Assembly: GCA_009746045.1 (NCBI GenBank)
Contig: RPFO01000154.1
Location: 1,803,253-1,858,252, forward strand
Length of the DNA stretch: 55,000 nt
Source: Mesostigma viride
Lineage: Eukaryota > Streptophyta > Mesostigmatophyceae > Mesostigmatales > Mesostigmataceae
Direction: 5' to 3'
Part shown: in pieces, positions 1 through 14,344 of the stretch
Layout of the letters: each line of letters begins with the position of its first letter
Numbering within the stretch: the stretch's first letter is position 1
Made by a program: the position numbers and the translations under genes
Notes under the pieces: generated by a model
Databases searched by the model: none
What the model was told of the DNA's origin: nothing
What the model saw: only the letters and a program-made list of their open reading frames with translations

Positions 1-88
1 CTGTTTCACTTGGCCTTGGCCCCATGCACCCCCCCCCCCCCCCTTCCCTCCCCTGTCTTTCCTGCTGGGTCAATCATTTTCATGGCAG

Positions 89-4879
<4,791 letters not shown>

Positions 4880-5320
4880 CCCCTCGCCACCACCACTGCC
4901 CATACCCTATAAAGTTGGAGTCCGCCCATGAAGCTGTCACGCTGCAAAGCGGGTAGCCCGTGGTCCTTGCTACCATGTTTGCCGGGCTACCACCATGAAA
5001 TGAGATGAATTACTACCCCGCCCACAGTCCCTTCGACAGTTCGACTGCATGTCTAACTCATACCAAGTGTGATAACCAGTGACCTGCGTATCATGCATAA
5101 CACATATGCATGATACACAGCACAATATCCGTCGTGTCTACTTACACGCTGTGTGTTGCACACGTGTCTGCGGCTGTGAATGGTGAGACGTACGCTATAA
5201 ACGAGGTTATAAACACTCGAGGAAACTGAACGAAGTGGGCGTGTCCGTAGGGATCGTCATGCCAGGGCACTGAGCTTCCTACCCGCCCTGCGGTTGCTTG
5301 CCCTCCGAATGACCAAAGAT
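4880..5320. other. RAE1 3' flank with a perfect hairpin
   Basis: No second gene is seen. A perfect 12-bp stem GTATCATGCATA (5088-5099) / TATGCATGATAC (5105-5116) with loop ACACA lies about 210 bp after the RAE1 stop. It could be a 3' UTR structure or an unrelated palindrome. No TGTAA-type polyadenylation signal was noticed between 4880 and 5120. Confidence 0.55.
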
Positions 5321-5740
5321 TGGCTACATGTATCAAGGAGACAACCAGCGCAGGCCAGAAATCGGGAGAATTCGGACCATGGTAGCTCGAGCCTGCCGTT
5401 ATCTTGTCCATGTATGCCTGCGTGGATACATGGATGCCACGTTGGTATGGTCAATATATGGCATCATGGGTGCCTTTGATGCCTCCAAAGCCAAATGGGT
5501 GTGCACCCGATTGTGGTGGGCCATCATGCTCTCGTTTGCGACCGTCATCAAAGCACCATCGGCAGCGGACCCTGGAACAGGTTTGTTCCCTGCATGGATT
5601 GGGTGGTGACGTGTTGGCACGGGCGGTTTCCCTTTGGGGAAGTCGATCCTTGTGTGAGGTCCGGGATTTCGCAGTCGCCATGTCACGTGATACCATACTC
5701 CCCAACGGGAGCACGAGTTCAATTAATTAATTAATTAATT
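5321..5740 (+). mobile_element. LINE 3'-end fragment with (AATT)5 tail
   Basis: The end reads CTCCC-CAAC-GGGAG, then CACGAGTTC, then (AATT)5 at 5721-5740. The same hairpin-plus-tail recurs at 39.9 kb, and the internal stretch GGACCATGGTAGCTCGAGCC recurs near 40.37 kb. No ORF is kept. The 5' limit is approximate. Confidence 0.65.
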
Positions 5741-6485
5741 GTGGCCGAATATTTACTTTTGTAGTATGTGAACAGTCTACCGTTGGTAGATATCGGACGG
5801 CACAGTCATTATGTCATGATGATCGCTGAGCGTCGCGCGTAATCATTATTGTATTGCATGCTGCCGTGCAGACTGATTTGATTCATGCACACACGTGTCG
5901 CTCATAGCCTGAGCGCGCCAAAGTCTGAAATGTGTTGTGACAAGCAGGCAGGATTGGCAGCACATACGATTTGCTGTATTGCTGGGAAATGCGCACATAG
6001 TTTGGCACGCACGTAGCCAGGTTTGACAGCTCGTGCTATTGCACGGGATCTGCTTGCGTTGCAGTAGCACTTTTGGAAATAGCTAAAGGGAACGAGCCTC
6101 GACCATGGAGGTCGTTATTCGCTCGTTTTTCTCCCTCACAACTGGTTTGTTGTACGTCTTCATGGGGATGAAATGTAGTTCGAGCAGCCCGGAGCAGTCC
6201 CGGCTGTGAGTGGTTGCATGCAGTCTGGACATTGTCATGCAGAAGAATGGATTGCATGACGGAAATGACAATCATGTGTTTGTTTAAGAATGTGTGTAAC
6301 ATTGGGAACGATCAATGCAGGGAAGGGGACAGCCCCGTGCCCTGTCATCAGTGGCTCAGGCGAGCCAGTAGCTCGAACAGCGGGATGGGATTCCTAAGTA
6401 CATGCAGCTGCTCTTATAATGGCAACATTACAACTCGACAGTCTTTGTATAACTCGTCATTGATCTTATAGTAGTATTGGAATTA
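5741..6485. other. Intergenic, no feature recognised
   Basis: I see no supported gene, RNA or repeat structure here. Short open frames on both strands have no recognisable content. Confidence 0.5.
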
Positions 6486-6605
6486 GTTTAAATTAATTAA
6501 TTAATTAAGATTTAAGAACATAACTCCGTTGGAAGTATATGTAGCACATATACCTGAGAAGGGGCATATGGCTTGTAATACAGTCTAGGCTACTTCCCGC
6601 AACCC
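6486..6605 (-). mobile_element. LINE 3'-end fragment, reverse orientation
   Basis: Read on the minus strand this matches the element end at about 9500-9588: CATATGCCCCTTCTC, then the hairpin with one change (CTTC-CAAC-GGAG), then an (AATT)n tail (6490-6508 on the plus strand). Only the last hundred or so bases are left. Confidence 0.7.
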
Positions 6606-6689
6606 ACTCGTCGGCTCGCGGCTAACAGGCTTCGGGGACAGCCTCTAAATAGTCCCCCGTTCCACTACCATGCATCGGCCCGGCACCCG

Positions 6690-6964
6690 TGCTTCTCACC
6701 TTTAAGTCCATGGGGGACAAGCTGGCGTTCCTTAAATGCCGCAAGAAGCTCTCGGAGACTCGCTTCACGCTGGACGACGACTTGACCCTGGCCCAGCAAC
6801 AGCGGCGACGCGAGCTATGGCCGACCTACCTTCAGCTCCGGCAGCGCGCAGGGGGGAAACCGGTGTACTGGAGGGGGGCGGTCATCCACGTACGTACGTT
6901 GACCACAAGCCATGGCAGGCCCCCCCTGCCACCTCAGACTAGGGAACCTATACCAGTAGTGTAG
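6690..6964 (+). pseudogene. LINE ORF1 C-terminal fragment
   Basis: A 5'-truncated piece of the same ORF1 that is more complete at 7766-9143. It keeps LLTFKSMGDKLAFLKCRKKL, FTLDDDLTLAQQQRRRELW, TYLQLRQ and VYWRG, then diverges or frameshifts in the last 25 residues. These are the end of the RRM-like domain and the C-terminal domain of L1-type ORF1 proteins. It stops in a 3' UTR stub (GTAGTGTAGA) and meets the tail of an oppositely oriented LINE at 6965. Confidence 0.8.
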
Positions 6965-7395
6965 ATTATTATTATTATTATTAAAATCATAGCTCACGTG
7001 GGGAGCATATGTAACACATAGCCCTGAGAAAGGGGCATCTATGGGTTTGTAATACAATCAGGGCGACAACCTGCAGGTGTAGGATGCACAACTATCACCT
7101 GCTCTGGGTGCACTAGGTGCACCTGCACCTCCATGATGGTTCATGCCTCCTAAACAAGCACAGGCACCCAGGGGGGGCTTGAGGAGAGGGCCTAGAAGGC
7201 CTGCATGACATATGGGGTGGAAGGTATGTGGCTAGGCTATAGCTAGGGTACACATGGCCTCTCAGCAGGGAGTAACTCCCTGCATGGGCAAAGCATGACT
7301 CGACATTGCTGCGGCTATTGCAAGGGCGGGTGTGGGCCCATCACGTAGGCATACATGGCCGCGTCACTAAGCTTTCTAGTCTACACTACTAGTAA
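6965..7395 (-). mobile_element. LINE 3' UTR with (AAT)n tail, reverse orientation
   Basis: On the minus strand this is an uninterrupted 3' UTR of the ORF1-only LINE. It starts GTAGTGTAGA and runs through GCCTAGCCACATACCTTCC and the end motif to a GATTTT(AAT)n tail at 6965-6985. It shows what the UTR at 13613-13777 plus 34593-34865 looked like before the LTR element landed. A near-palindrome at 7378-7407 (TCTACACTA...TAGTGTAGA) marks a head-to-head junction with the next copy. Confidence 0.8.
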
Positions 7396-9588
7396 TCTAC
7401 TAGTGTAGATTAGTCAGGCCTAGCCTAGCATGTGGCCCCGGCACGCGCATGTGCGCCCATAATGGCCCCCATGGATGATGCTTTCACTATTTAGCCGCGC
7501 CCAGCCTACAATGGGACCTCCCATGGATGATGCATTAAGAATTTAGCCATGCTATGCCTATGCGTCTCAGTCTCGAAAATAGGCGCGAAAATTATGCCGA
7601 GCTATGGCTGCCGACTAGCCACGAGCCACGAGGTAGCCATGGCTGACGGCGGAGCTCATAACTTTCACGTTTGAGCACCGAATTTAGCCGTGAATATCAC
7701 AATCGATGCGTCTTTCTACGACGCACATGCTGATGTAATTTTCCGAAGCCATTACGCAATATACGATGAGCAAACGCCTCTCGACGCAACGCAGCCTGGC
7801 GGCTGCGCTCGGCAATGATAATACGTCTGCAGCTTCGGCTGCAGCTTCGCCCACCGGCCCAGATGGCAACGGTGACACTAGTCGTGCACTGGTGCTCGCC
7901 CAGCCTCCCGGGCTTGCCTCGCCATCTGCCTCGCCTGACCCCAAGCGCAGTCGCTCTGCTGAGCCGCCCTGGGAAGAGCGCTCCTTTGACGCCAACGCCT
8001 CCAGCTACTGGCGCCAAGGCATAGGAGCCTTCATGGACGACGTGTTTTCCGGCAATCACGCCTCGCTTCTAACCCTGTGCGTGCACTTCACGTCCCACAA
8101 CCGCGGCCGCTGGCCTGGTAATGGCCAGCTTGTCGACCCCGCCGAGGCTCTCCCAATCCTCCACCGCATGAGTCGCCCCAAGCTTCAACGCTTCGCCCTC
8201 TGCTCCCTTGCTGGACGCTCCGAATCCGCGATCTGGGACCCGCCCCCCTCCACCTTCCCCACCGAAGCCACCATCCGCACCCTCCTCAAGGAAGCTTTCG
8301 AGCAGCACGTGACCCCTCTTGCCGCAGATGTGGCGGCACTTGGCGGCACGTTGGCTGCTGAGCTTCCCACCATCCCCACCGCCACCGCCACCCTCCTCGC
8401 CTCCACCCCCCCCCCCCTCCGCCTCCACCGACTCCATCACCGCCCAGCTCCGCGACATCGACCAGCGCCTCAAGGATAATGCAATCGCTATCGAGGTCTT
8501 GCAGAACACAGCAGGCCTCACCGCCCAGGCAGTGAAGGACATTGCCGCCAAGCCCGCCTCGGCTGGCCTGGCCGGCGATGCTCCTCCCATCACGACCTGG
8601 GCGGACATGCTTAAGCAACATACCACCTCCACCACCTCCGCCGTCGCAGCCCAGCTCCAGCGGCAGACGCTTGACCTCCGCGAGGAGGCCGAGCTCGCCA
8701 AGCGCAGCCTCAACGTCATTGTCAAGAATCTCAAGATGGAGGAAGGTGAGAATTCCGAGAAGCTTGCGCGTGTTTTTGAGAGAGAAATCCTTGATCGCAT
8801 GGGCCTTACTGGTGAGATCGAGCTGGCCGCCCACCGCCTTCCCCGCGCGCGGGGTAAGGCCGGGCCGCCCCCGCTCCTTCTCACCTTTAAGACTCCGGCG
8901 GACAAGATTTCTTTTCTCAGACGCCGCAAGCGGCTCGAGAAGACTCTCTTCACCCTTGACGACGACTTGACCCTGGCACAGCAACAACGACGACGGGAGC
9001 TATGGTCGACCTACCTCCAGCTCCGGCAGACCAAGGCGGGCCAGCCGGTGTACTGGAAGGGGGCGGCCATCTACGTCGGCCACAAGCCCTGGCAAGCGAC
9101 CCCCTCGACCACCGCGGCCCCAGCAACTCCAGCCCCAGCCTAGGGGAATACAGCAGTAGTGTAGAATAGTTAGACAGTGGCCTTGTACATGCCCGCCTAC
9201 TACAGGCACTATACCAGCTGAGGCCTAGCCTTTTTAGTCATGTACATGTGTGCCTATGATGTGCCACACTCCAGACGATGCCTAGCCTTATTTAGTAATG
9301 TTGTGCCCATGCAGGGAGTCACTCTCTGCTGAGAAGCCATGCCATAGCTCTTGTATAGCCATGATGATCTTCCCCCTCACAGGCATGCTCCCCCCTTACC
9401 CGGGCATAGCGTGATAGACCATGAGGGTGCGGGTGCCCTGGTGCACCTAGAGCAAGTGTTGTTTACATTCCCACCCTTGCAGGAAGTAGCTTAGAATGTA
9501 TTATAGGCTCATATGCCCCTTCTCAGGGCTATGTGCTACATATACTCCCAACGGAGTTATGTTCCTAATTAATTAATTAATTAATGCC
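7396..9588 (+). mobile_element. ORF1-only (HAL1-like) LINE, copy 1
   Basis: Leader of about 350 bp, ORF1 (7766-9143), 3' UTR of about 425 bp, hairpin CTCC-CAAC-GGAG at 9547-9558 and an (AATT)n tail at 9568-9588. No endonuclease or reverse transcriptase frame lies between the ORF1 stop and the tail. The element could therefore only move by borrowing ORF2 from an autonomous LINE. The 5' boundary is uncertain because it abuts another LINE piece. Confidence 0.75.
7766..9143 (+). pseudogene. L1-type ORF1 protein (one frameshift)
   Basis: About 458 codons if the two frames are read as one. L1-type ORF1 proteins are RNA-binding chaperones that form trimers and coat LINE RNA. Order: Ser/Pro-rich basic N-terminus (start MSKRLSTQRSLAAALG); a helical, coiled-coil-like stretch around codons 190-290; an RRM-like core with LNVIVKNLKMEEGEN, ILDRMGLTGEIELAAHRLPR and PPPLLLTFKTPADKISFLRR; then the C-terminal domain FTLDDDLTLAQQQRRRELW, TYLQLR and VYWKGAAIYVGHKPW. 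The frame changes inside a C12 run at 8406-8417. Upstream frame 7766-8405 and downstream frame to the stop at 9141-9143 are both clean, so a one-base homopolymer change (or error) is enough to explain the break. Confidence 0.85.
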
Positions 9589-9925
9589 TATGCAGGGAGT
9601 TACTCTCTGCTGAGATGCCATGTGTACACCAGCTATAGCCTAGCCACATACCTTCCACCCCATATGTCATGCAGGCCTTCTAGGCCCTCTCCTCAAGCCC
9701 CCCCTGGGTGCCTGTGCTTGGTAAGGAGGCATGAACCATCATGGCGGTGCAGGTGCACCTTGTGCACCCAGAGCAGGTGATAGTTGTACATCCTCCACCT
9801 GCAGGTTGTAGCCCTGATTGTATTACAAACCCATAGATGCCCCTTTCTCAGGGCTATGTCGGTGTTACATATGCTCCCAACGGAGCTATGATTTTAATTA
9901 ATTAATTAATTAATTAATTAACTAA
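9589..9925 (+). mobile_element. LINE 3' UTR fragment with (AATT)n tail
   Basis: 5'-truncated copy of the 3' UTR (GCCTAGCCACATACCTTCC at about 9643). It ends in CTCC-CAAC-GGAG (about 9875-9886), GCTATGATTTT and an (AATT)n tail at 9896-9925. It is inserted directly behind the tail of copy 1. Confidence 0.8.
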
Positions 9926-9939
9926 TGCATCGACCTACC

Positions 9940-10230
9940 AGTCGACTGAGACACATGGTGGTGCCGGTATCTCGGGCTAGAATTGAGAGCTCTCAGCAGC
10001 CAGATTAGCAACACCCAACGCATGCTAGATTTTCTACGCCTCTGCGTTGCGCAAGCATCCCCGAATACCCAGAGCAGGCGGCAGGCTCGCATCCTACGCC
10101 TGCAGGACAAAATCAATGCGATGAAAAGCACTATTTCCTCCGCTTCCCTTCCCCCCTCCATCCATCATGGAATATGTGCTACATGATCTCCCAACGGAGG
10201 CATGTTATAATTTAATTTAATTTAATTTTA
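9940..10230 (+). mobile_element. LINE 3' fragment with (AATTT)n tail
   Basis: Carries a short frame (9983-10186) with a helical, charged segment (TQSRRQARILRLQDKINAMK) that could be the C-terminus of a LINE ORF2. The hairpin CTCC-CAAC-GGAG (10187-10198) and an AATTT-type tail follow. It is a different subfamily from the ORF1-only copies because the sequence before the hairpin differs. Confidence 0.55.
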
Positions 10231-10640
10231 CTTCCTGCAAGGGTAGGGTGTTAACTGCATACTGAGCTCTGGGTGCACAAAGTGCACCTGCACCACCATG
10301 ATGTACATTAATCAATTAATACTTAATTAATTAATAAGCACGTGACTGCGTCACGTGGGTGCCAATACAGAGTAAAGGAACCTTCAACCCTACATACATG
10401 TAGCGAGAAGGAGGGAGGGCGCCCTAGCTTCTCTCACTGCTGCAAGTGGGCAGGCCACAGAGCGCTCTCTCCACGGCATGGTGCATCATGCCGGGGCGCA
10501 ACACTGTGGGTGCAGTACAACCAGTGCAATACCATGGGTAGGCTGACGCATAGCTTATGCTACAAATGTGAGGTGGGCTCAAGACGTCGGCTAATTCAGG
10601 CGCAAGCTGATGACCACAAGGTGCCAGATCGAGCTAATTG
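10231..10640. other. Mixed LINE scraps and the CACGTGAC palindrome
   Basis: 10250-10300 is a reverse-orientation scrap of LINE 3' UTR (TGCACAAAGTGCACCTGCAC). (AATT)-type repeats follow. The palindrome CACGTGACTGCGTCACGTG lies at 10339-10357, and its neighbour sequence recurs inverted near 40.70-40.75 kb. No gene is seen. Confidence 0.5.
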
Positions 10641-11445
10641 ATGATGTACATGTATATCAGAGCGCAGGGGGCCTGGCCGGCATAGTGGGGTGGAAGATCA
10701 TCATGGCTACACAATGGCTAGGGCACGGCGTCTCAGCAGAGAGTGGCTCTCTGCATGCATGGGCAGAGCATAACTAAATAAAGCTAGGCATCATCTGGTG
10801 TGTGGCACATCATAGGCCGACACATGTCAACATGGCTATTAATAATACCAAGTCATCAGCTGGTAGGGGGCCCGTAGTAATAGGCGTACATGTGTATAAG
10901 GCCACGGTGGCTAGGCCTTACTATTCTACACTACTGCTGCTGTATTCCCCGGCTAAGCTGGGGCCAGGCTGAAGGTGCTGGGGCAGCGGGGGTCGCTTGC
11001 CAGGGCAGTTGTGGCCGACCGGTAGATGGCAGCCCACTTCCAGTACACCGGCTTCCCCGCCGCGCGGTCTGCCGGAGCTGGAGGTAGGTCGGCCATAGCT
11101 CCTGGCATCGCCGTTGTTGCTGCGCCAGGGCCCAAGTCGTCATCTAGGTGAAGTGAGTGTTCTCGAGCCGCTTGCGGCGTCTGAGAAACGAAATCTTGTC
11201 CGCCGGGTTCTCAAAGATGAGCAGAAGCGGAGGCGCCCCCGCCTTACCCCGCAAGTGGGGAATTAAGGCGGTGGGCCTCCATCTTGATCTCACCAATGAG
11301 GGCCATGCGCCCAAGGATTTCTCTCTCAAACGCCTGTGCAAGCTTCACGGAATTCTCACCTTCCACCAGGTCGAATTTCGTGACGATGACGTTAGGGCTG
11401 CGCTTGCATACATCGAGCTCGCTTGGAATGGAAAGGTCTTTTGCT
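10641..11445 (-). mobile_element. ORF1-only LINE fragment, copy 3 (reverse)
   Basis: On the minus strand, ORF1 residues from the RRM-like core to the end lie at about 11445-10931 (ILIFENPADKISFLRRR, then a premature stop at the FTLDDD motif and frameshifted LAQQQRR, ELWPTYLQLRQ). The 3' UTR follows down to about 10641, collinear with that of copy 1. No poly(AATT) tail is left. It is a decayed copy. Confidence 0.75.
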
Positions 11446-11711
11446 TGCTTTGATGATAAAGCATTATCTCAAATAGCTGTGGCATGCCTCTGGCATGCAT
11501 GCATGAAGGAGAAAGGGGGTCGAGATCTGCCCTTTCTTCCTGTTGTGCACTCCGGCGCAGGCCTCCGTGACTCCCCAATGGGAGCACGAGGTCAATTAAC
11601 TAAATAATTAATTATCTCAACATGAAATCGGCTTGCGGGATTGTCTGTCATGAAGGTGGTGGTGCCGTGATTTGGTTTAGGCCGCACCTATCATTTTCAC
11701 CTTTTAGTGCA
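11446..11711. repeat. Dispersed repeat with LINE-type 3' end
   Basis: The stretch GGAGAAAGGGGGTCGAGATC through ATCATTTTCACC is shared with 39541-39780. Inside it is CTCCC-CAAT-GGGAG-CACGAG followed by an AATT-rich tail (about 11594-11620). After the tail, sequence common to both copies continues (GGATTGTCTGTC...GGTGGTGGTGCCGTGAT), so this is either two nested repeats or a longer family. Confidence 0.6.
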
Positions 11712-12215
11712 TCACACACATAAGTGCTCTATTGCTGTTGATATACTTGGTTGGAAGACTGGCTTCCCCGCCGCGGTCCACCGGAGCTGGAGGTAGGGAT
11801 CGGCCATAGCTCGATCCATCGCCGTTGTTGCTGCGCCAGGGCCCAAGTTGTCGTCGTATAGGGTGAAGTTAGTCTTCTCGAGCCGCTTGCGGCGTCTGAG
11901 AAACGAAATCTTGTCCGCCGGGCTCTCAAAGATGAGCAGAAGTAAAGGCGCCCCCGCCTTACCCCGCGAGCGGGGAATTAAGGCGGTGGGCCTCCATCTT
12001 GATCTCACCAATGATCGAGGGCCATGCGGCCAAGGATTTCTCTCTCAAACGCCTGTGCAAGCTTCACGGAATTCTCACCTTCCACCAGGTCGAAGTTCTT
12101 GACGATGACGTTAGGGATGCGCTGGCATGTCGAGCTCGCTTGGAATGGAAAAGGTCTTTTGCTTGCTTTGATGGTATTTAGCATTATCTCAATGCTGTGG
12201 CATGCCTCTGGCATG
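11712..12215 (-). pseudogene. LINE ORF1 fragment, copy 4 (reverse)
   Basis: Minus-strand ORF1 pieces: NVIVKNFDLVEGENSVKL, ALAFERE-type helix, frameshift, then PLLLIFESPADKISFLRR and LAQQQRR. The fragment begins at the same truncation point as the 10.9-11.4 kb copy, and both are preceded by GGCATGCCTCTGGCATGCAT. The two are therefore tandem duplicates about 710 bp apart. The C-terminus is cut where another repeat (TGCTCTATTGCTGTTGATAT) joins. Confidence 0.75.
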
Positions 12216-12236
12216 CATGAAGCTATAACGCACTAT

Positions 12237-13612
12237 ATGGCGAATAAACGCGCCTCGACGCAACGCAGCCTGGCGGCTGCGCTCGGCAATGAAAATACGT
12301 CTGCAGCCCCGGCAGCAGACTCGCCCTCAAGCCCGGACGGCAATGGTGACACTAGTCGTGCACTGGTGGTTGCCCAGCCCCCTCACGGACTTGCCTCGCC
12401 CTCTGCATCGCCAGAGCCTAAACGCAGCCGCCCTGAGCATCCGCCCCCTGACGAGCCGGACTGGAAAGAAATAGACTTTGACGCCAAATCAGCTACATGG
12501 TGGACACAAGGCCGCGCAAATCCCATCCAGTTTATGAACGCCGTGTTCTTTGGGTCGCGCACCTCGCTTCTTGCCCTGGGCAAGCACTTTGACGTCCAAG
12601 GCCGCATCATTATGCCTACCCGCATGGATTCCCCGTCGGATCTGTCCAGCTACTCCCGCCCCCGCCTTCAGCTCCTCGCCCTCTGCTGCCTCCTCGGGCG
12701 CTCTGTCGCCGACATCTGGGCCCCCCCTCCACCTCCGAAATTCGCTCCATCATCAACAACGCCATCGAACAGCACGTGACACCCCTGGCCGCAGATGTGG
12801 CGGCCATGGGCGGCACGTTGGCTGCCGAGCTTCCCATCCTCTCCTCCACCACCACCGCCACCTCCAAGCTCCTCGCCTCCACCTCCACCACAACCGACGC
12901 CCTCACGGCCCAGCTTCTCGCCATCGACAAGCGCCTGCAGGACAATGCCATAGCCATCGAATGCTTGCAGAACACCGCCGGCATCACTGCTCAGGCGGTG
13001 AAGGACATCGCCGCTCGGCCAGCCCCTGCTGGCCCTGCCGGCGATGCTCCTCCCATCCCGACCTGGGCGGACATGCTTAAGCAACACGCCACCTCCACCA
13101 CCTCCGCCGTCGCCGCCCAGCTTAAGCAGCAGACGCTGGACCTCCGCGAGGAGGCCGAGCTCGCCAAGCGCAGCCTTAACGTCATAGTCAAGCACTTCGA
13201 CCCGCTGCAGGACGAGACCTCCGAGACCCTTGCCCTGGCGTTTGAGAACAAAATCCTTGTCCCCATGGCTATCACCATGGTAAGGGCAAGCCGCGGGGGG
13301 TGACCCGCCTTCCCCGCTCGCGGGGTAAGGCCGGCCCCTCCCCCTTGCTCCTCACCTTTGACACCATGGCGGATAAGATGGAGTTCCTCAAGTGTCGCAA
13401 GCGGCTTGGGGGGACCGCCTATGTACACGCTGGACGACGACTTGACCTTGACGCAGCAACAACGGCGACGGGAGTTATGGCCGACCTACCTCCAGCTTCG
13501 GCAGACGGCGGGGCAGAAGCCGGTCTACTGGAAGGGGGCGGACATCTACGTCGCCCACAAGCCCTGGCAGGCGACCCCTGCAACCCCAGCCACCCCAGCC
13601 ACCCCAGCCTAG
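12237..13612 (+). pseudogene. L1-type ORF1 protein, copy 2 (three frameshifts)
   Basis: Parallel to the 7766-9143 copy from MANKRASTQRSLAAALG to VYWKGADIYVAHKPWQATP and a stop at 13610-13612. Frame changes fall in a C8 run near 12720-12727, near 13270-13300, and in a G6 run near 13407-13413. The start ATG at 12237 is chosen because it aligns with copy 1; open sequence upstream in the same frame is antisense LINE debris. Domain content is as in copy 1, including the helix around DKRLQDNAIAIECLQNTAG. The 3' UTR follows at once, with no ORF2. Confidence 0.83.
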
Positions 13613-13777
13613 GGAATATATAGCAGTAGTGTAGACTAGAAAGCTTAGTGACGTGGCCATGTATGCCTACGTGATGGGCCCACACCCGCCCTTGCAATAG
13701 CCGTAGCAATGACGAGTCATGCTTTGCCCATGCAGGGAGTTACTCCCTGCTGAGAGGCCATGTGTACCCTAGCTATA

Positions 13778-14344
13778 TGAACATTACGTCGCGTAACAAT
13801 TCGTTGTAGTTACGGACGTAAATTAGGTCTTTTGCCTCGGTTGTCCCTAGGTTTACGTGTAGCTCCTACCGGGACACTATTGTCCTCGTAACAGTACTGT
13901 GGTACATGGGGTGCCGTTGGGCGCCACGCCGCGTACTTTACTAGTGGTCCTTATCCTTTGGTAGAATGTAGTGGACCAGCGTGCATCTGTATCTGTGCCG
14001 GTGCATCTGTAGGCGAGGGCCATGTCGGCCCGAGCGTGTTGGACCGTTGGTGACCATTTATGCACGTTCTACCCCTCGTGTGTTCACTCGGCGTGTGTTA
14101 AATGAATTAACACATATAGGCTTGGGTCACGGCAGTGTAGTTGTGTTTCCTTCCTCTATTCCTGGAGTAAACGGGTTGTGTAAATGGCTTATGGCGTATT
14201 ATAGCAACACTTACGTTAATGCATTGAGATCTGGATCGTCTCGTTCGTCTTTCGCTAGGGGTTTAACTAGAGGTGGCTTGACTAGTTTAGGTAGCATCAG
14301 GCCAGGTAGAGGTAGAGGTAGTGGTAGATACCCGAGGCGTAACA
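13778..14344 (+). repeat. 5' LTR
   Basis: 567 bp, ends TG...CA (TGAACATTACGTCGCG to CGAGGCGTAACA). Compared with the 3' LTR it has 4 extra bases at the very start, a 2-base difference near 13957 and about four substitutions, all in the first half. Its last 120 bp read as an open Arg/Gly-rich frame (RGLTRGGLTSLGS, GRGRGSGRYPRR) that continues past the LTR. Confidence 0.9.

Noticed and set aside
12024-12236. N-terminal extension of the copy 2 ORF1
   Set aside because: The upstream in-frame part is antisense of the reverse LINE fragment; the other copy starts at the position aligned to 12237.
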